A DNA stretch of 64,000 nt from Pseudolabrys sp. Root1462 (GCF_001426945.1 NZ_LMFS01000001.1:1329757-1393756); one strand, 5' to 3'; positions 50,433 to 59,584 are shown, numbered from the stretch's first letter. Translations and numbers: made by a program. Notes: a model not told the origin generated them from the letters alone.

Positions 50433-51122
50433 ATGTATCGAGGGGTCGCTGTTCTTGTTGTGTCTTTGCTCTTGAGCGCATGCGGTCACGGGCCGACACT
50501 GTCTCTATCCGACACAGTTGGCGGGAGACTCTTGGTCCCGCCGCGAGCCGGGATAAAGGTGGGTTCGCTGTACTATGCGCGGGAAGAGCCGACCAGAAGT
50601 CTGGAGCGGCCCGCAAATCTTATTCGCCTATGCGACGCGAGTTTGGCGCCTTATGGCATCGCGCCGAACGGCCCTAATCCTTCGGCGGACATTGATCTGT
50701 TGCGAAAATTCGAACTGTCAGGTTCACTCGAAGGAATCAAGAATGACTTCTTTAGCCTCGGTCTATCCGGCTCCTTAAGCGACTATTTTGGATTCACGCT
50801 CACGAACGCTACCTACACGGACATCTCTGAATCTCAGGCAAATACGATATTCAACAGTCGCGCCTTCAAAAGTGACTGCAAGGAGTGGCGCGGCAATGTC
50901 CAAGGACAAAATTGGGGCGTCTATCAAGTTCAGACTATCTACGAAGGCACGTTAAAATTCGAAAGGAAGCCGATTAACTTTAGTCTTGATGCGAACGCAA
51001 GCGCCAAGATCGCTTCATTTGAGCCGAAACTTAAGCTCGCGCTGAAGAGGGAAGCGAACACTCAGTTGTCCGGCAAAGGGCTAGTGGCAGTGTTTGTCCC
51101 GATTTATAGGAATCAGGATTGA
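50433..51122 (+). CDS. Putative outer-membrane/periplasmic lipoprotein, unknown function
   Basis: 229 residues. A lipoprotein signal ends LLLSAC with lipidated Cys17. The mature part is mixed alpha/beta, with SLYYAREEPTRSLERPANLIRLCDASL, a Ser/Gly-rich stretch (SGSLEGIKNDFFSLGLSGSLSDYFGF) and a C-terminal half resembling beta strands (GTLKFERKPINFSLDANASAK). No family is recognised. Base composition is clearly less GC-rich than its neighbours, suggesting horizontal acquisition. The start is preceded by eight consecutive G residues. A convergent hairpin terminator follows. Confidence 0.8.
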   Translation: MYRGVAVLVVSLLLSACGHGPTLSLSDTVGGRLLVPPRAGIKVGSLYYAREEPTRSLERPANLIRLCDASLAPYGIAPNGPNPSADIDLLRKFELSGSLEGIKNDFFSLGLSGSLSDYFGFTLTNATYTDISESQANTIFNSRAFKSDCKEWRGNVQGQNWGVYQVQTIYEGTLKFERKPINFSLDANASAKIASFEPKLKLALKREANTQLSGKGLVAVFVPIYRNQD

Positions 51123-51143
51123 GGCGAGAATATGAGGCGAATA

Positions 51144-51171
51144 AGAAGGCGTGAGTAACCTCACGCCTTCT
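51144..51171. terminator. Bidirectional terminator between lipoprotein and XRE gene
   Basis: Perfect 12-bp stem AGAAGGCGTGAG (51144-51155) and CTCACGCCTTCT (51160-51171), loop TAAC. It separates the converging lipoprotein and XRE genes. The T-run is poor on the plus strand; TATT follows on the minus strand. Confidence 0.7.
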
Positions 51172-51253
51172 TCGCGGAGTCAGCAGTGCGGTTGAGCCTT
51201 TCTTCGGCAAACTGAGCCTGACAGGTGCATTCGACGATTCATCAGATTTCTTA

Positions 51254-52081
51254 TCAGTTTCCCCGCACCAGCTTCCTGATCTTCTCTGCGTCCTTCGGCG
51301 TCGCCGGGCTGTAGATCACCAGGCCAAGATCGGGCCGTCCGGCGACGGCGAAGGACGAGAACTCCAGCCCGACGCTGCCGCCGCGCGGCAATTGCATCTG
51401 CTTGGTGCCTTCGCCGAAATCCCGCACGTCGTTCTCGCGCCACATCGCCGCGAAGTCCGGGCTTTGCGCGCTGAGCTCCGACACCAGCATCCTGACCTGA
51501 TCGGAAGCGCCGAGGCGTGCCGCGTCGGCGCGGAAGGCGGCGACGACGAAGCGGGCAACATCCTCCCAGCTCGATTGTCGGGCGCGGCTCTGCGGATCGC
51601 CGAAGATGATGCGCAGGATGTTGCGCTTGCCGGGCGGTAGCTTGCTGTAATCGGTCAGCACAGCCGCCGCCGCCTTGTTCCAGGCGATGACATCCCAGGT
51701 TGGGGTCTTGACGATGGCCGGATTGAGCTCAAGCGCATCGAGCACTTTTTGCAGGCGGGGCGAAACGCCGTCGCTGGTCTGATACTGCACCTCCGGCGGC
51801 CGGCCGAGGCCGAGCAGGAACAGATGCTCGCGCTCGACCTGCGTCAGCATCAGGGCGCCGGCGATGCGGTCCAGCACGTCGGCCGATGGCGCGCCGCCGC
51901 GGCCTTGCTCGAGCCAGGTGTACCAGGTGGCACTGACATGGGCGCGCTGCGCAACTTCCTCGCGGCGCAGGCCCGGCGTGCGCCGGCGCGTCAGCGGCAG
52001 GCCGAACGCCGCCGGATCGAGGCGGGCACGACGGTACTTCAGGTAGTTTCCCAGCCGGTTGTCGGCGTCCGCGATCGTCAT
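51254..52081 (-). CDS. XRE-family regulator with MmyB-like ligand-binding domain
   Basis: 275 residues from ATG 52081. The N-terminal HTH has LGNYLKYRRARLDP, RRTPGLRREEVAQRAHVSATWYTWLEQGRG (~30-60) and DVLDRIAGALMLTQVEREHLFLL. The C-terminal domain (from ~105, DALELNPAIVKTPTWDVIAWNKAAAAV) matches the MmyB-like domain, a PAS-like fold thought to bind small molecules. It is divergent from the epimerase-like gene at 52172, its probable target. Confidence 0.93.
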   Translation of the reverse strand: MTIADADNRLGNYLKYRRARLDPAAFGLPLTRRRTPGLRREEVAQRAHVSATWYTWLEQGRGGAPSADVLDRIAGALMLTQVEREHLFLLGLGRPPEVQYQTSDGVSPRLQKVLDALELNPAIVKTPTWDVIAWNKAAAAVLTDYSKLPPGKRNILRIIFGDPQSRARQSSWEDVARFVVAAFRADAARLGASDQVRMLVSELSAQSPDFAAMWRENDVRDFGEGTKQMQLPRGGSVGLEFSSFAVAGRPDLGLVIYSPATPKDAEKIRKLVRGN

Positions 52082-52095
52082 CCTGTTAGCCGTTA

Positions 52096-52127
52096 TACCC
52101 GTATAAAGTCACGTATTTACCCGGATA
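52096..52127. promoter_or_regulatory. Candidate XRE operator (TACCCGNATA direct repeats)
   Basis: TACCCGTATA (52096-52105) and TACCCGGATA (52118-52127) are direct repeats 22 bp apart, about two helical turns, in the 90-nt divergent intergenic region. Suited to two regulator units on the same DNA face. Confidence 0.5.
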
Positions 52128-52171
52128 TTGATACGCCCATATTGCGCTCCGGACAATCTGGAGAGCTTCCC

Positions 52172-53044
52172 ATGCGTGTTTTCGTTACCGGCGCCACTGG
52201 CTTCGTCGGCGCCGCCGTCGTCAAAGATCTGATTGGGGCGGGCCATTCGGTGCTGGGTCTGGCGCGCTCGGACAAGGGCGCTGCCGAGCTCAAGGCCATG
52301 GGCGCCGATTTCCATCAGGGCTCGCTGGAGGATATCGACAGCCTCAAAGCCGGTGCCAAGGCGGCGGATGCGGTGATACACACCGCGTTCAACCACGACT
52401 TCAGCCGCTTCGTGCAAAGCTGCGAGGATGACCGCCGTATCGTCGAAGCACTGGGCGATGCGCTGGCCAGCACGGCCAAGACCTTGATCGTCACCTCGGG
52501 CGTCGGCGTGGTGGATGGATTCGCCACCGAAGACAGCGAGCCGGGCCAGCACGCGCGCGCCGCCTCCGAACACGCGGCGGCCGCCGTCGCATCGCGCGGC
52601 GTGCGCACGATGATCGTGCGCCTGCCGCAGGTGCATGGCGATGGCGATCATGCCTTCGTGCCGCTCACCATCAATCTCGCGCGCGAGAAGGGGCAGGCGG
52701 TTTATATCGGTGACGGCGCCAATCGCTGGGCGGCGGTGCATCGCTTCGATGCGGCGCGTGTCTATCGGCTGGCGCTAGAGAAGGGCACGTCGTTCCGCTA
52801 TCACGCCGTGGCCGAAGAGGGCGTGCCGTTCCGCGATATCGCCGAAATCACCGGCCGCCGACTGAGCATTCCCGTTGTCAGCAAGACCAAGGACGAAGCT
52901 GCGGCGCATTTCGGCTGGTTCATTCACTTCGCGGCCGCCGACATGGCAGCTTCGAGCGCCAAAACGCGGGCGGAGCTCGGCTGGAATCCGGCAGGGCCGA
53001 AGCTCCTGCCGGATATGGATCGCCCGATCTACTTCCAGCAGTAG
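52172..53044 (+). CDS. NAD-dependent epimerase/dehydratase-like (extended SDR) protein
   Basis: 290 residues from ATG 52172 (GGAGAG upstream). Cofactor motif VTGATGFVGAAVVKDL (~5-20), then GLARSDKGAAELKAMGADFHQGSLEDID, a hallmark of the atypical/extended SDR group. The usual YxxxK is not obvious; residues near SEHAAAAVASRG replace it, so a catalytic role is uncertain. Members act as NAD(P)-dependent reductases or redox sensors. Divergent from the XRE regulator. Confidence 0.88.
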   Translation: MRVFVTGATGFVGAAVVKDLIGAGHSVLGLARSDKGAAELKAMGADFHQGSLEDIDSLKAGAKAADAVIHTAFNHDFSRFVQSCEDDRRIVEALGDALASTAKTLIVTSGVGVVDGFATEDSEPGQHARAASEHAAAAVASRGVRTMIVRLPQVHGDGDHAFVPLTINLAREKGQAVYIGDGANRWAAVHRFDAARVYRLALEKGTSFRYHAVAEEGVPFRDIAEITGRRLSIPVVSKTKDEAAAHFGWFIHFAAADMAASSAKTRAELGWNPAGPKLLPDMDRPIYFQQ

Positions 53045-53112
53045 GCAAAAAATCACCAGCCGGGCAGGCATCGCGCATGATGCCCGTCGCGGCCGGTGAG
53101 CCTCATTGCGAA

Positions 53113-54129
53113 TTACCAACCCTTCAGCACGATCTTGCCGATGGTGGTGGCGCTTTCGATCTGGGCGTGCGCCTTGATCAGGTTGGCGGCGTTGATCGGC
53201 GAGATTTCCTGCGCCGCCGTGGTGACGAGCAGGCCGCCGTCGATCATCGCCGACACCTCGTTGAGCAGCTTGTGCTGGCCGATCATGTCCGGCGTCTGGA
53301 AGACGGCGCGCGTGAACATCAGTTCCCAGTGTACCGAGGCCGACTTGCGCTTGAAGGGTGTGACCTCGAGCGGGCCCGGATCGTCGATCAGACAGAGCTT
53401 GCCGAAGGGCGCGATGATGTCGGGCATCTGCGGCACGCTCTTGGCCGAGCCGGAGACGCCGGCAATCAGCGCGACCTCCGGGTGGCCGATGGCCTTGAGC
53501 TGATCCGCCAGCGGCTTGGAATGGTCGATGACGTGATCGGCGCCGAGCTTGAGGCACCAGTCGCGCGTCTCCGGGCGCGAGGCGGTGGCGATGATGGTCA
53601 GCGCCGTGAGCTTACGGGCGAGCTGGATCAGGATCGAGCCGACGCCGCCGGCGCCGCCGACGACCAGGAGCGCGCGGCCGTCCGGGGTCTTGCCCGGCAC
53701 GACGCCGAAGCGGTCAAACAGCATTTCCCAGGCGGTGATACTGGTCAGCGGCAGCGCCGCGGCCTGCGCGAAGGCCAGCGATTTTGGCTTCCTGCCGACG
53801 ATCCGCTCATCGACCAGGTGGAATTCACTGTTGGTGCCGGGCCGGGCGATCGAGCCTGCGTAAAACACCTCGTCGCCGGCCTTGAACAGCGTGACGTCGG
53901 CGCCGACGGCCTCGACGACGCCGGCGGCGTCATAGCCAAGGACCTTGGGCAGTTCGCCGGGCCCGGGCTGGCCGCGCATGCGCACCTTGGTGTCGACCGG
54001 GTTCACCGAGATCGCCTTGACGGCGACCAGCAGGTCGCGCGGGCCGGGTGTCGGCTTGTCCGCGGTAAAATCGATCAGGCAATTCGGATCAGTGACGGGC
54101 AGGGACTTCTGGTAACCGACGGCTTTCAT
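53113..54129 (-). CDS. Zinc-type alcohol dehydrogenase-like / quinone oxidoreductase
   Basis: 338 residues, MDR superfamily. N-terminal GroES-like domain (VAVKAISVNPVDTKVRMR, LGYDAAGVVEAVGADV), then NADPH loop VVGGAGGVGSILIQLARKL. The zinc-binding cysteines of true alcohol dehydrogenases are not evident, so quinone/enone reductase activity is likelier. Convergent with the epimerase gene 68 nt away and divergent from the HtrA gene. Confidence 0.93.
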   Translation of the reverse strand: MKAVGYQKSLPVTDPNCLIDFTADKPTPGPRDLLVAVKAISVNPVDTKVRMRGQPGPGELPKVLGYDAAGVVEAVGADVTLFKAGDEVFYAGSIARPGTNSEFHLVDERIVGRKPKSLAFAQAAALPLTSITAWEMLFDRFGVVPGKTPDGRALLVVGGAGGVGSILIQLARKLTALTIIATASRPETRDWCLKLGADHVIDHSKPLADQLKAIGHPEVALIAGVSGSAKSVPQMPDIIAPFGKLCLIDDPGPLEVTPFKRKSASVHWELMFTRAVFQTPDMIGQHKLLNEVSAMIDGGLLVTTAAQEISPINAANLIKAHAQIESATTIGKIVLKGW

Positions 54130-54316
54130 GGGATGCTCCGGGCGGGGTCCTGATACCTACCCCATGGGCCATCCCGCGGCGCCGCGCAAGATACGGGACA
54201 AGGCAGTCCGCAACGGGTTTTTGCCCGCAAAATCGGCCTATTTCCCGCCGATATCTTCATTCGGGGCGCGGGGCGGCCTATATCGGGGGAGGTCCCCCCG
54301 CCGGAGAGATTCGTCC

Positions 54317-55741
54317 ATGAAGTCGTGCTTGCCCGTCCGTGCTTTCCTGACGCTTTGCCTGGGTGCCTTGGCGCTGGCTGCGGCCCAGCCGGCCGCCGCC
54401 CAGCTGCAGACGCCGGACCGTCGCGTGCCGTCGGCTAACGATCTGCGGCTGTCTTATGCGCCCGTCGTCAAGCACGTCGCGCCGGCGGTCGTGAACGTCT
54501 ATGCCGCGCGGGTGGTGCGGAACCGAAATCCCTTCTTCGACGATCCGGTGTTTCGCCGCTTCTTCGGCGTGCCGGATGGCGCCGGCGGCAGCCAGATCCA
54601 GCGCGCCCTCGGCTCCGGCGTCATTGTGGATCCCTCGGGCCTGATCGTCACCAATGTGCACGTCATCGAAGGCGCCGACGAGATCAAGGTCGCGCTGCCC
54701 GACAAGCGCGAGTTCGAAGCGACTGTCGTGCTCAAGGATCAGCGCACTGACCTTGCCGTGCTGCGCATCAAGCACGACAACGATCGCTTTCCTTTCCTCG
54801 AACTCGGCAATTCCGACGCGCTCGAGGTCGGCGACGTCGTGCTTGCCGTCGGCAATCCATTCGGCGTCGGCCAGACCGTGACGCATGGCATCGTCTCGGC
54901 CTTGGCGCGCACCGATGTCGGGTCCAGCAACTACCAGTTCTTCATCCAGACCGACGCCGCGATCAATCCCGGCAACTCGGGCGGTGCGCTGGTCGATCTC
55001 GACGGCAAGCTGATTGGCATCAACAACATGATCCTGTCGCGCTCGGGCGGCTCGCAGGGTATCGGCTTTGCCATCCCATCCAACATGGTGCGCGTCGTCG
55101 TCGCTTCCGCGAAGAGCGGTGGCAGTGCCGTGCGCCGGCCGTGGCTCGGCGCGACCTTGCAGACGGTGACGCCGGACATCGCCGACAGCATGAGCCTCAA
55201 GCGTCCGTCGGGCGCGCTGATATCCAGTATCATGCGCGATGGCCCGGCCGCGCGCGCCGGCCTGAAAGTCGGTGATGTCATCGTTTCGATCGACGGCCAG
55301 GAGGTCGATGACAGCAACACCTTCGACTATCGCTTCGCGACGAAGCCCCTCGGCGGCAGCGCCAAGCTCGGCGTCATCCGCGCCGGTCGCGACATGGTCT
55401 CGAATATCGCGCTGGAAACCGCGCCGGATTCGCCGCGCGATGAAATCACCATCCAGTCGCGCTCGCCGCTGTCGGGGGCGAAGGTGGCGAATTTGTCGCC
55501 GGCGCTGGCCGACGAACTGCAGCTGAAGAACATCGATCAGGGCGTCGTCATCCTCGAAACCGATAACGGCTCCTATGCCAGCAATCTCGGCTTCCAGCGC
55601 GGCGACGTAATCGAGGAGGTCAACGGCACGCATATCGCCAAGACGCGTGACCTGGAAAGCGCCACGAAGACGCCGAACCGCGCCTGGCGCATCGTCATCG
55701 TCCGCCGCGGCCAGAAGATCTCCGCGATGTTCGGAGGCTAG
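54317..55741 (+). CDS. HtrA/DegP-family periplasmic serine protease
   Basis: 474 residues from ATG 54317 (CCGGAGAGA upstream). Signal peptide (1-28, ending AAAQ). Trypsin-like domain with His115 (VTNVHVI), Asp145 (RTDLAVL) and Ser221 (INPGNSGGAL). Two PDZ domains follow (~260-350, AARAGLKVGDVIVSIDGQEV; ~385-470, YASNLGFQRGDVIEEVNG). It degrades or refolds damaged envelope proteins. Two nt before rarA, so cotranscribed. Confidence 0.95.
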   Translation: MKSCLPVRAFLTLCLGALALAAAQPAAAQLQTPDRRVPSANDLRLSYAPVVKHVAPAVVNVYAARVVRNRNPFFDDPVFRRFFGVPDGAGGSQIQRALGSGVIVDPSGLIVTNVHVIEGADEIKVALPDKREFEATVVLKDQRTDLAVLRIKHDNDRFPFLELGNSDALEVGDVVLAVGNPFGVGQTVTHGIVSALARTDVGSSNYQFFIQTDAAINPGNSGGALVDLDGKLIGINNMILSRSGGSQGIGFAIPSNMVRVVVASAKSGGSAVRRPWLGATLQTVTPDIADSMSLKRPSGALISSIMRDGPAARAGLKVGDVIVSIDGQEVDDSNTFDYRFATKPLGGSAKLGVIRAGRDMVSNIALETAPDSPRDEITIQSRSPLSGAKVANLSPALADELQLKNIDQGVVILETDNGSYASNLGFQRGDVIEEVNGTHIAKTRDLESATKTPNRAWRIVIVRRGQKISAMFGG

Positions 55742-55743
55742 GC

Positions 55744-57078
55744 ATGGCGGTGCGCGGCAAACAGAGCGGACCGTCGCTATTCGCCGCCGCCGGCCTCGAC
55801 AAAGATACGCCGCGGCCGCTGGCTGACCGCTTGCGCCCGCAAAAGCTCGATGAGGTCGTGGGGCAGGATCACCTGCTCGGACCGGACGGCGTGCTCACGC
55901 GCATGCTGGGGACACGCTCGCTCGGTTCGCTGATCTTCTGGGGCCCGCCGGGCACCGGCAAGACCACCGTGGCGCGGCTTCTGGCGCAGGCGACCGATCT
56001 GCATTTCGAGCAGATCTCGGCGATCTTCACCGGCGTTGCCGACCTGAAGAAGGTGTTCGAGGAAGCGCGCCGCCGCCGCGAACTGGGGCAGGGCACGCTG
56101 CTGTTCGTCGACGAGGTGCACCGCTTCAATCGCGCCCAGCAGGACTCGTTCCTGCCGGTGATGGAGGACGGCACTATCGTTCTGGTCGGTGCCACGACCG
56201 AGAACCCGTCCTTCGAACTCAATGCCGCTCTTCTGTCGCGCGCGCGCGTGCTGGTATTCAAGTCGCTCGGACCGGAGGCGGTCGAGAGGCTGCTGGCGCG
56301 CGCCGAGGAAATCGAAGGCAAGCCGCTGCCGCTCGACGAGAACGCGCGGCTGATGCTGGCCGGCATGGCCGACGGCGATGGCCGCGCTTCGCTTACCTTG
56401 GCGGAAGAAGTCTGGCGCGCCGCGCGGCCGGGCGAGGTGTTCGACGGCATGAAGCTGCAGGAGATCGTGCAGCGCCGCGCCCCGATCTACGACAAGTCGC
56501 AAGATGGCCATTACAATCTGATCTCGGCGCTACATAAATCGGTGCGCGGTTCCGATCCCGATGCGGCGCTTTATTATCTCGCCCGGATGCTGGACGCCGG
56601 CGAGCCGCCGCTCTACATCGCGCGCCGCGTCGTGCGCATGGCGATCGAGGATATCGGCCTCGCCGATCCGCAGGCGATGATCATCGCCAATGCGGCCAAG
56701 GATGCGTTCGATTTTCTCGGCAGTCCGGAGGGTGACCTGGCGATTGCGCAGGCGGTGATCTATTGCGCCACCGCGCCGAAATCGAATGCCGGCTACAAAG
56801 CCTACTGCGCCGCCAAGGCTGTCGCCAAGAGCGCCGGTTCTCTGGTGCCCCCGAAGCACATCCTCAACGCCCCGACCAACCTGATGAAGGACGAGGGTTA
56901 CGGCCGCGGCTATGCCTACGATCACGATGCCGAGGACGCCTTTTCGGGACAGAACTACTTTCCCGATGCGCTGCCGCGCCAGCAGTTCTACAACCCGCCG
57001 GAGCGCGGATTCGAGCGCGAGATCAAGAAGCGACTGGACTATTGGGCGAAGCTGCGCAGGGACAGAGGCGGGGAATGA
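55744..57078 (+). CDS. rarA: Replication-associated recombination protein A (RarA/MgsA)
   Basis: 444 residues, AAA+ clamp-loader-like ATPase. LADRLRPQKLDEVVGQDHLL, Walker A GPPGTGKT (67-74), Walker B LLFVDEVHRFNR, sensor 1 GATTENPSFELN, and the C-terminal tetramerisation domain (HYNLISALHKSVRGSDPDAALYYLARML). Acts at stalled replication forks. Its stop overlaps the next start (ATGA). Confidence 0.96.
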   Translation: MAVRGKQSGPSLFAAAGLDKDTPRPLADRLRPQKLDEVVGQDHLLGPDGVLTRMLGTRSLGSLIFWGPPGTGKTTVARLLAQATDLHFEQISAIFTGVADLKKVFEEARRRRELGQGTLLFVDEVHRFNRAQQDSFLPVMEDGTIVLVGATTENPSFELNAALLSRARVLVFKSLGPEAVERLLARAEEIEGKPLPLDENARLMLAGMADGDGRASLTLAEEVWRAARPGEVFDGMKLQEIVQRRAPIYDKSQDGHYNLISALHKSVRGSDPDAALYYLARMLDAGEPPLYIARRVVRMAIEDIGLADPQAMIIANAAKDAFDFLGSPEGDLAIAQAVIYCATAPKSNAGYKAYCAAKAVAKSAGSLVPPKHILNAPTNLMKDEGYGRGYAYDHDAEDAFSGQNYFPDALPRQQFYNPPERGFEREIKKRLDYWAKLRRDRGGE

Positions 57079-57416
57079 GGTTTCTCAGGGGGCTTGCGAC
57101 CGTGGTGCTGTTGGTGGCGGCGGCCCCAGCGATTGCGGGCGAAGCCGTCACCGGCCGCTGGGGCGACGATACCTCCTGCCGAGCGCTATTCTTTTCGGCC
57201 GATGCCCCGCTGACGGTGACGGATTACGCCGTTCGCTGGCAGGCCGACTCCTGCCGGATCGGACGGATGTACAAGACCGGCGATACCGTGCACATCCAGG
57301 CGCTGTGCTGGGATCTGGCCGGCGAGCGCTCGGTGCCGGTGTCGCTGCGGCCGCATGGCGGCCGGATTGCGGTGACCTGGGATCGCGCGCGCCGCGCCGA
57401 TGTCCGTGAGGAATTG
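57075..57416 (+). CDS. Secreted module, in frame with downstream NAT (no stop between)
   Basis: ATG 57075 overlaps the rarA stop. The first ~21 residues are a signal peptide (MRFLRGLATVVLLVAAAPAIAG); ~90 residues follow (GRWGDDTSCRALFFSAD, VRWQADSCRIGRMYKTGDTVHIQALCWD, VSLRPHGGRIAVTWDRA), resembling small exported proteins with paired cysteines. It has no stop codon of its own and reads through into the N-acetyltransferase, so the literal ORF is 57075-58247 (390 residues). Either it is a real fusion or the stop was lost. No function known. Confidence 0.6.
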
Positions 57417-58247
57417 ATGAGCGCGCCTGCGATCGACCTCGACGCTTATTTCAAGCGCGTCGGCTATGACGGGCCGCGCGATAGTTCGCTCGCGACCTTG
57501 CGCCGGCTGCACGAACTGCATCCGCAATCGATCCCGTTTGAAAACCTCGACCCGCTGCTCGGCCGCCCGGTCAAGCTCGATCTCGGCAGGCTGCAGGCCA
57601 AGCTCGTCGCCGGCGGTCGTGGCGGTTATTGCTTCGAGCATAACACGCTCATGGCCGCGGTGCTGCGGGCGCTCGGCTACACCGTCAAGGAAGCGACGGG
57701 GCGCGTGCGCTGGGGCGTGCCGGAAGGCGTGCGGATGCCGCGCACGCACTGCCTGCTTCTCGTCGAGGCAGAGGGCGGACGCTATCTCACCGATGTCGGC
57801 TTCGGCGGCAATGTTCTCACCGGCCCGCTGAAGCTCGCATCGCGCGACGCGCAAGCGACGCCGCATGAGGAGTTTCGTCTGGTCGATGAGGACAACGGCA
57901 TTGTCGCCCAGGAAGCCCTGATCGGCGACCAATGGATGCAAACCTACGCTTTCGATTTTACCGAGGCGCATCCCGCGGATTTCGAGCTCGGTAACTGGTA
58001 CACGTCGGCCCATCCGAACTCGATCTTCGTCAACGGCTTGCTCGGCGCGCGCGTCGAGCGCGGCCGGCGTTATGGTTTGCGCGATAATCAACTCGCGGTC
58101 CACACATTGGGCGGCGCGACGGAAAAGACGACGTTGAAGAGCGCCGGCGAACTGCGTGATGCGCTCACCGATCTGTTCAAACTGAGGCTCGAGGGCCTCA
58201 CCGGGCTCGATGACAAACTTGCCCGCCTTGCGGAGAAAACGTCATGA
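57417..58247 (+). CDS. Arylamine N-acetyltransferase
   Basis: 276 residues if started at ATG 57417, where a GTGAGGA Shine-Dalgarno is well placed; this equals the normal family length (MSAPAIDLDAYFKRVGYDGP). Catalytic triad Cys72 (GGYCFEHN), His111 (THCLL) and Asp126 (TDVGFGG) is intact. It transfers acetyl-CoA acetyl to arylamines and hydrazines in the cytoplasm. The preceding secreted module is in frame; a fused product would be misrouted to the periplasm, so the internal start is favoured. Stop overlaps the next ATG. Confidence 0.92.
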   Translation: MSAPAIDLDAYFKRVGYDGPRDSSLATLRRLHELHPQSIPFENLDPLLGRPVKLDLGRLQAKLVAGGRGGYCFEHNTLMAAVLRALGYTVKEATGRVRWGVPEGVRMPRTHCLLLVEAEGGRYLTDVGFGGNVLTGPLKLASRDAQATPHEEFRLVDEDNGIVAQEALIGDQWMQTYAFDFTEAHPADFELGNWYTSAHPNSIFVNGLLGARVERGRRYGLRDNQLAVHTLGGATEKTTLKSAGELRDALTDLFKLRLEGLTGLDDKLARLAEKTS

Positions 58248-59530
58248 AGCGCGGCGGCAAAAGCGGACCCCGGCAACCGGGTGGCGGCAAGCAGACGGCA
58301 GGCTCGCGGAAAAAACGCAGCCCGCCCGGCAGAGGCGGCCGCCAGGACCGCTTCGGCGGACGCAACGACAAGCCACGTCTCGCCGAAGAGCGCGGGCCAC
58401 GCAGCGACCGTCCGCGCGGCAAGCCCGTCCGATCGGCGCGGGTCGAGGATCGGCCGCGCCCGTCATTGCGCGACACGCGCGAGACGATGCCGGCCAAGCC
58501 GGTGCCCACCATCTCGCCCGCGCTGGCCGCGGCCACCAAGGTTCAGACCGTCACGGTGACGGCGGATGAAAACGGCATGCGGGTCGATCGCTTCTTCGAA
58601 GCGCGATTCCCCGGATTGTCGTTCAGCCACATCCAGCGCATCGTCCGCAAGGGTGAGGTTCGCGTCGACGGCAAGCGCGTCGAAACCAAGTCGCGACTCG
58701 AAGCGGGTCAGACGGTACGCATTCCGCCGCTGCAACTGGCGGCGCCGCGCGTGCGCGAAGACTCGCCGCAGGTTCTGAAGGATCGCGAATATTTGCGGTC
58801 GATCACCTTGGCCGAGGACGACGATGTGCTCGTCCTCAACAAGCCGATGGGGCTGGCGGTGCAGGGCGGTTCCGGTACGACGCGTCATGTCGACGGATTG
58901 CTGGAAGCCTTGCGCGGCCCGGGCGTTGACGCACAGCGGCCGCGTCTGGTGCATCGTCTCGACAAGGATACCGCCGGCTGTCTGCTGGTCGCCAAGACGC
59001 GCTTTGCCGCCGCAGCTCTGGCCAAGACCTTCCGCACCCGTTCGGCGCGCAAGATCTATTGGGCGCTGGTTGCTGGCGTGCCGAAACCGAAACAGGGCCG
59101 CATTTCCACCTATCTCGCCAAGCAGGAGATGGAGGAAGATTCATTCATGCGGGTCGCCAAGCATGGCGAAAAGGATGCCGTGCACGCCGTCACGTATTAC
59201 GCCGTGGTGGAGACCTCCGCGCAGAAACTCGCCTGGGTGTCTCTGAAACCGGTGACCGGCCGGACCCACCAGCTTCGCGCGCACATGGCGCATATCGGCC
59301 ATCCCATTGTCGGCGATCCGAAATATTTCAACATCGAGAACTGGGAATTCCCCGGCGGGCTCCAGAACAAACTGCACCTGCTTGCGCGGCGCATTGTCGT
59401 CCCGCATCCGCGCGGCGGCACGATCGACGTTTCGGCGCCGCTGCCGCCACACATGGAGCAGTCCTGGAATCTGCTTGGCCTCGACCCCGACCGGTTCGAT
59501 CCGATCGTCGATGCCCCGGACGAGGATTAA
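58244..59530 (+). CDS. RluC/RluD-family 23S rRNA pseudouridine synthase
   Basis: 428 residues. A basic, Arg/Gly/Pro-rich N-terminal ~95 residues precedes an S4 domain (GMRVDRFFEARFPGLSFSHIQRIVRKGEVRVDGK, ~111-160). The catalytic domain has HRLDKDTAGCLL with nucleophile Asp240, then GRTHQLRAHMAHIGHPIVGD. RluC is the likeliest assignment. The N-terminal extension is longer than in E. coli. ATGA overlap with NAT. Confidence 0.94.
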   Translation: MKRGGKSGPRQPGGGKQTAGSRKKRSPPGRGGRQDRFGGRNDKPRLAEERGPRSDRPRGKPVRSARVEDRPRPSLRDTRETMPAKPVPTISPALAAATKVQTVTVTADENGMRVDRFFEARFPGLSFSHIQRIVRKGEVRVDGKRVETKSRLEAGQTVRIPPLQLAAPRVREDSPQVLKDREYLRSITLAEDDDVLVLNKPMGLAVQGGSGTTRHVDGLLEALRGPGVDAQRPRLVHRLDKDTAGCLLVAKTRFAAAALAKTFRTRSARKIYWALVAGVPKPKQGRISTYLAKQEMEEDSFMRVAKHGEKDAVHAVTYYAVVETSAQKLAWVSLKPVTGRTHQLRAHMAHIGHPIVGDPKYFNIENWEFPGGLQNKLHLLARRIVVPHPRGGTIDVSAPLPPHMEQSWNLLGLDPDRFDPIVDAPDED

Positions 59531-59584
59531 CACGAAGCGGTGAGGCATCTTCCGAAAAGGCCGGCGCGTCCTTACGTTGCCATC

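Noticed and set aside
50232-51122. Retron-like element (structured RNA plus gene)
   Set aside because: The adjacent gene is a lipoprotein with no reverse-transcriptase motifs.
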